Positions 54,629 through 54,750 of a DNA stretch of 54,750 nucleotides are shown piece after piece. The stretch lies in the IMG/VR virus record IMGVR_UViG_3300022924_000002, positions 1 through 54,750 of that record, one strand, 5' to 3'. Within the stretch, counting starts at the first letter, position 1; the number at the start of each line of letters is the position of its first letter. The notes beneath the pieces were generated by a model, which worked only from the letters and a program-made list of their open reading frames with translations, was not told the origin of the DNA and did no database searches. A program made the translations under genes and the position numbers. Origin of the DNA: a virus.

Positions 54629-54750
54629 CATCGAAATGTATCACTACGAATACGACCCTCGAAAAGCTGAACGAGAACAAAAAATATTTGATTCTGTAAC
54701 AAAAACAGCCGACGCAATAATTCAAGGTTTCAAAAACAACAGCACACGAA
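54624..54750. repeat. Terminal direct repeat, right copy
   Basis: This copy equals 1-127. It starts within the end of the lipoprotein gene and contains the first 115 bases of the 55-residue gene, which is complete only in the left copy. Confidence 0.93.

Noticed and set aside
1-54750. tRNA genes, insertion sequences and CRISPR arrays
   Set aside because: No cloverleaf-type sequence, transposase, inverted-repeat-bounded element or regular repeat-spacer array was found by eye on either strand.

Overview
The window is a complete, circularly permuted genome of a tailed phage (siphovirus type) that infects a Bacteroidota host, most likely a Flavobacterium-like one. The first 127 bases are repeated exactly at the end (54624-54750), so the unique map is 54,623 bp and genes run across the join. 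The host assignment rests on several things seen here: AT-rich sequence, start codons preceded by A-rich stretches rather than Shine-Dalgarno sites, repeated Bacteroidota-type promoters (a -7 box TAnnTTTG with a -33 TTG), and families typical of Bacteroidota phages such as a DUF3127 SSB-like protein and Ig-domain tail tube protein. No integrase, tRNA, DNA polymerase or convincing CI-type repressor was found.

Late genes lie on the minus strand. Read in transcription order they are: small terminase (22057-21506), large terminase (20318-18819), a cluster of small accessory genes, portal, two tiny genes, prohead protease, HK97-fold capsid protein, head-tail connectors, tail tube protein, tail assembly genes, tape measure protein (9919-6674) and a large baseplate protein (3228-574). 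The order then continues across the map join with baseplate and fibre proteins (52571-45011) and a lysis block of small membrane proteins, spanin-like proteins and an M15 peptidase endolysin (45005-41909). Four consecutive fibre-region genes (50331-45011) encode proteins with N-terminal secretion or anchor signals.

The late region is interrupted by three plus-strand cassettes, each with its own promoter. The first (3482-6635) carries a DNA methyltransferase-like protein and a cupin. The second (20417-21452) sits between terS and terL and has two promoters overlapped by the same palindromic operator. The third (52683 through the join to 572) carries lipoproteins and small proteins.

Early genes occupy 22840-41759. 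A plus-strand start (22840-24469) is followed by a long minus-strand replication operon (37253-24514) with a CHC2/TOPRIM/DUF927 primase-helicase, VRR-NUC nuclease, DnaQ-like exonuclease, SF2 helicase and HNH protein. A divergent plus-strand recombination operon (37357-41759) has a Mesh1-like HD hydrolase, a PD-(D/E)XK exonuclease relative that has lost its catalytic residues, a SLOG protein, an SSB-like protein, an HNH protein and RecT.

The observations most worth following are: three small genes each broken exactly at a homopolymer (A8, A7, C7); a promoter-plus-terminator unit that looks like a ~100-nt RNA gene (about 3269-3368); the paired operators at 20361 and 21081; the apparently dead exonuclease next to RecT; a probable phage (p)ppGpp hydrolase; and two proteins that fuse a DNA-binding domain to a membrane or lipoprotein signal.
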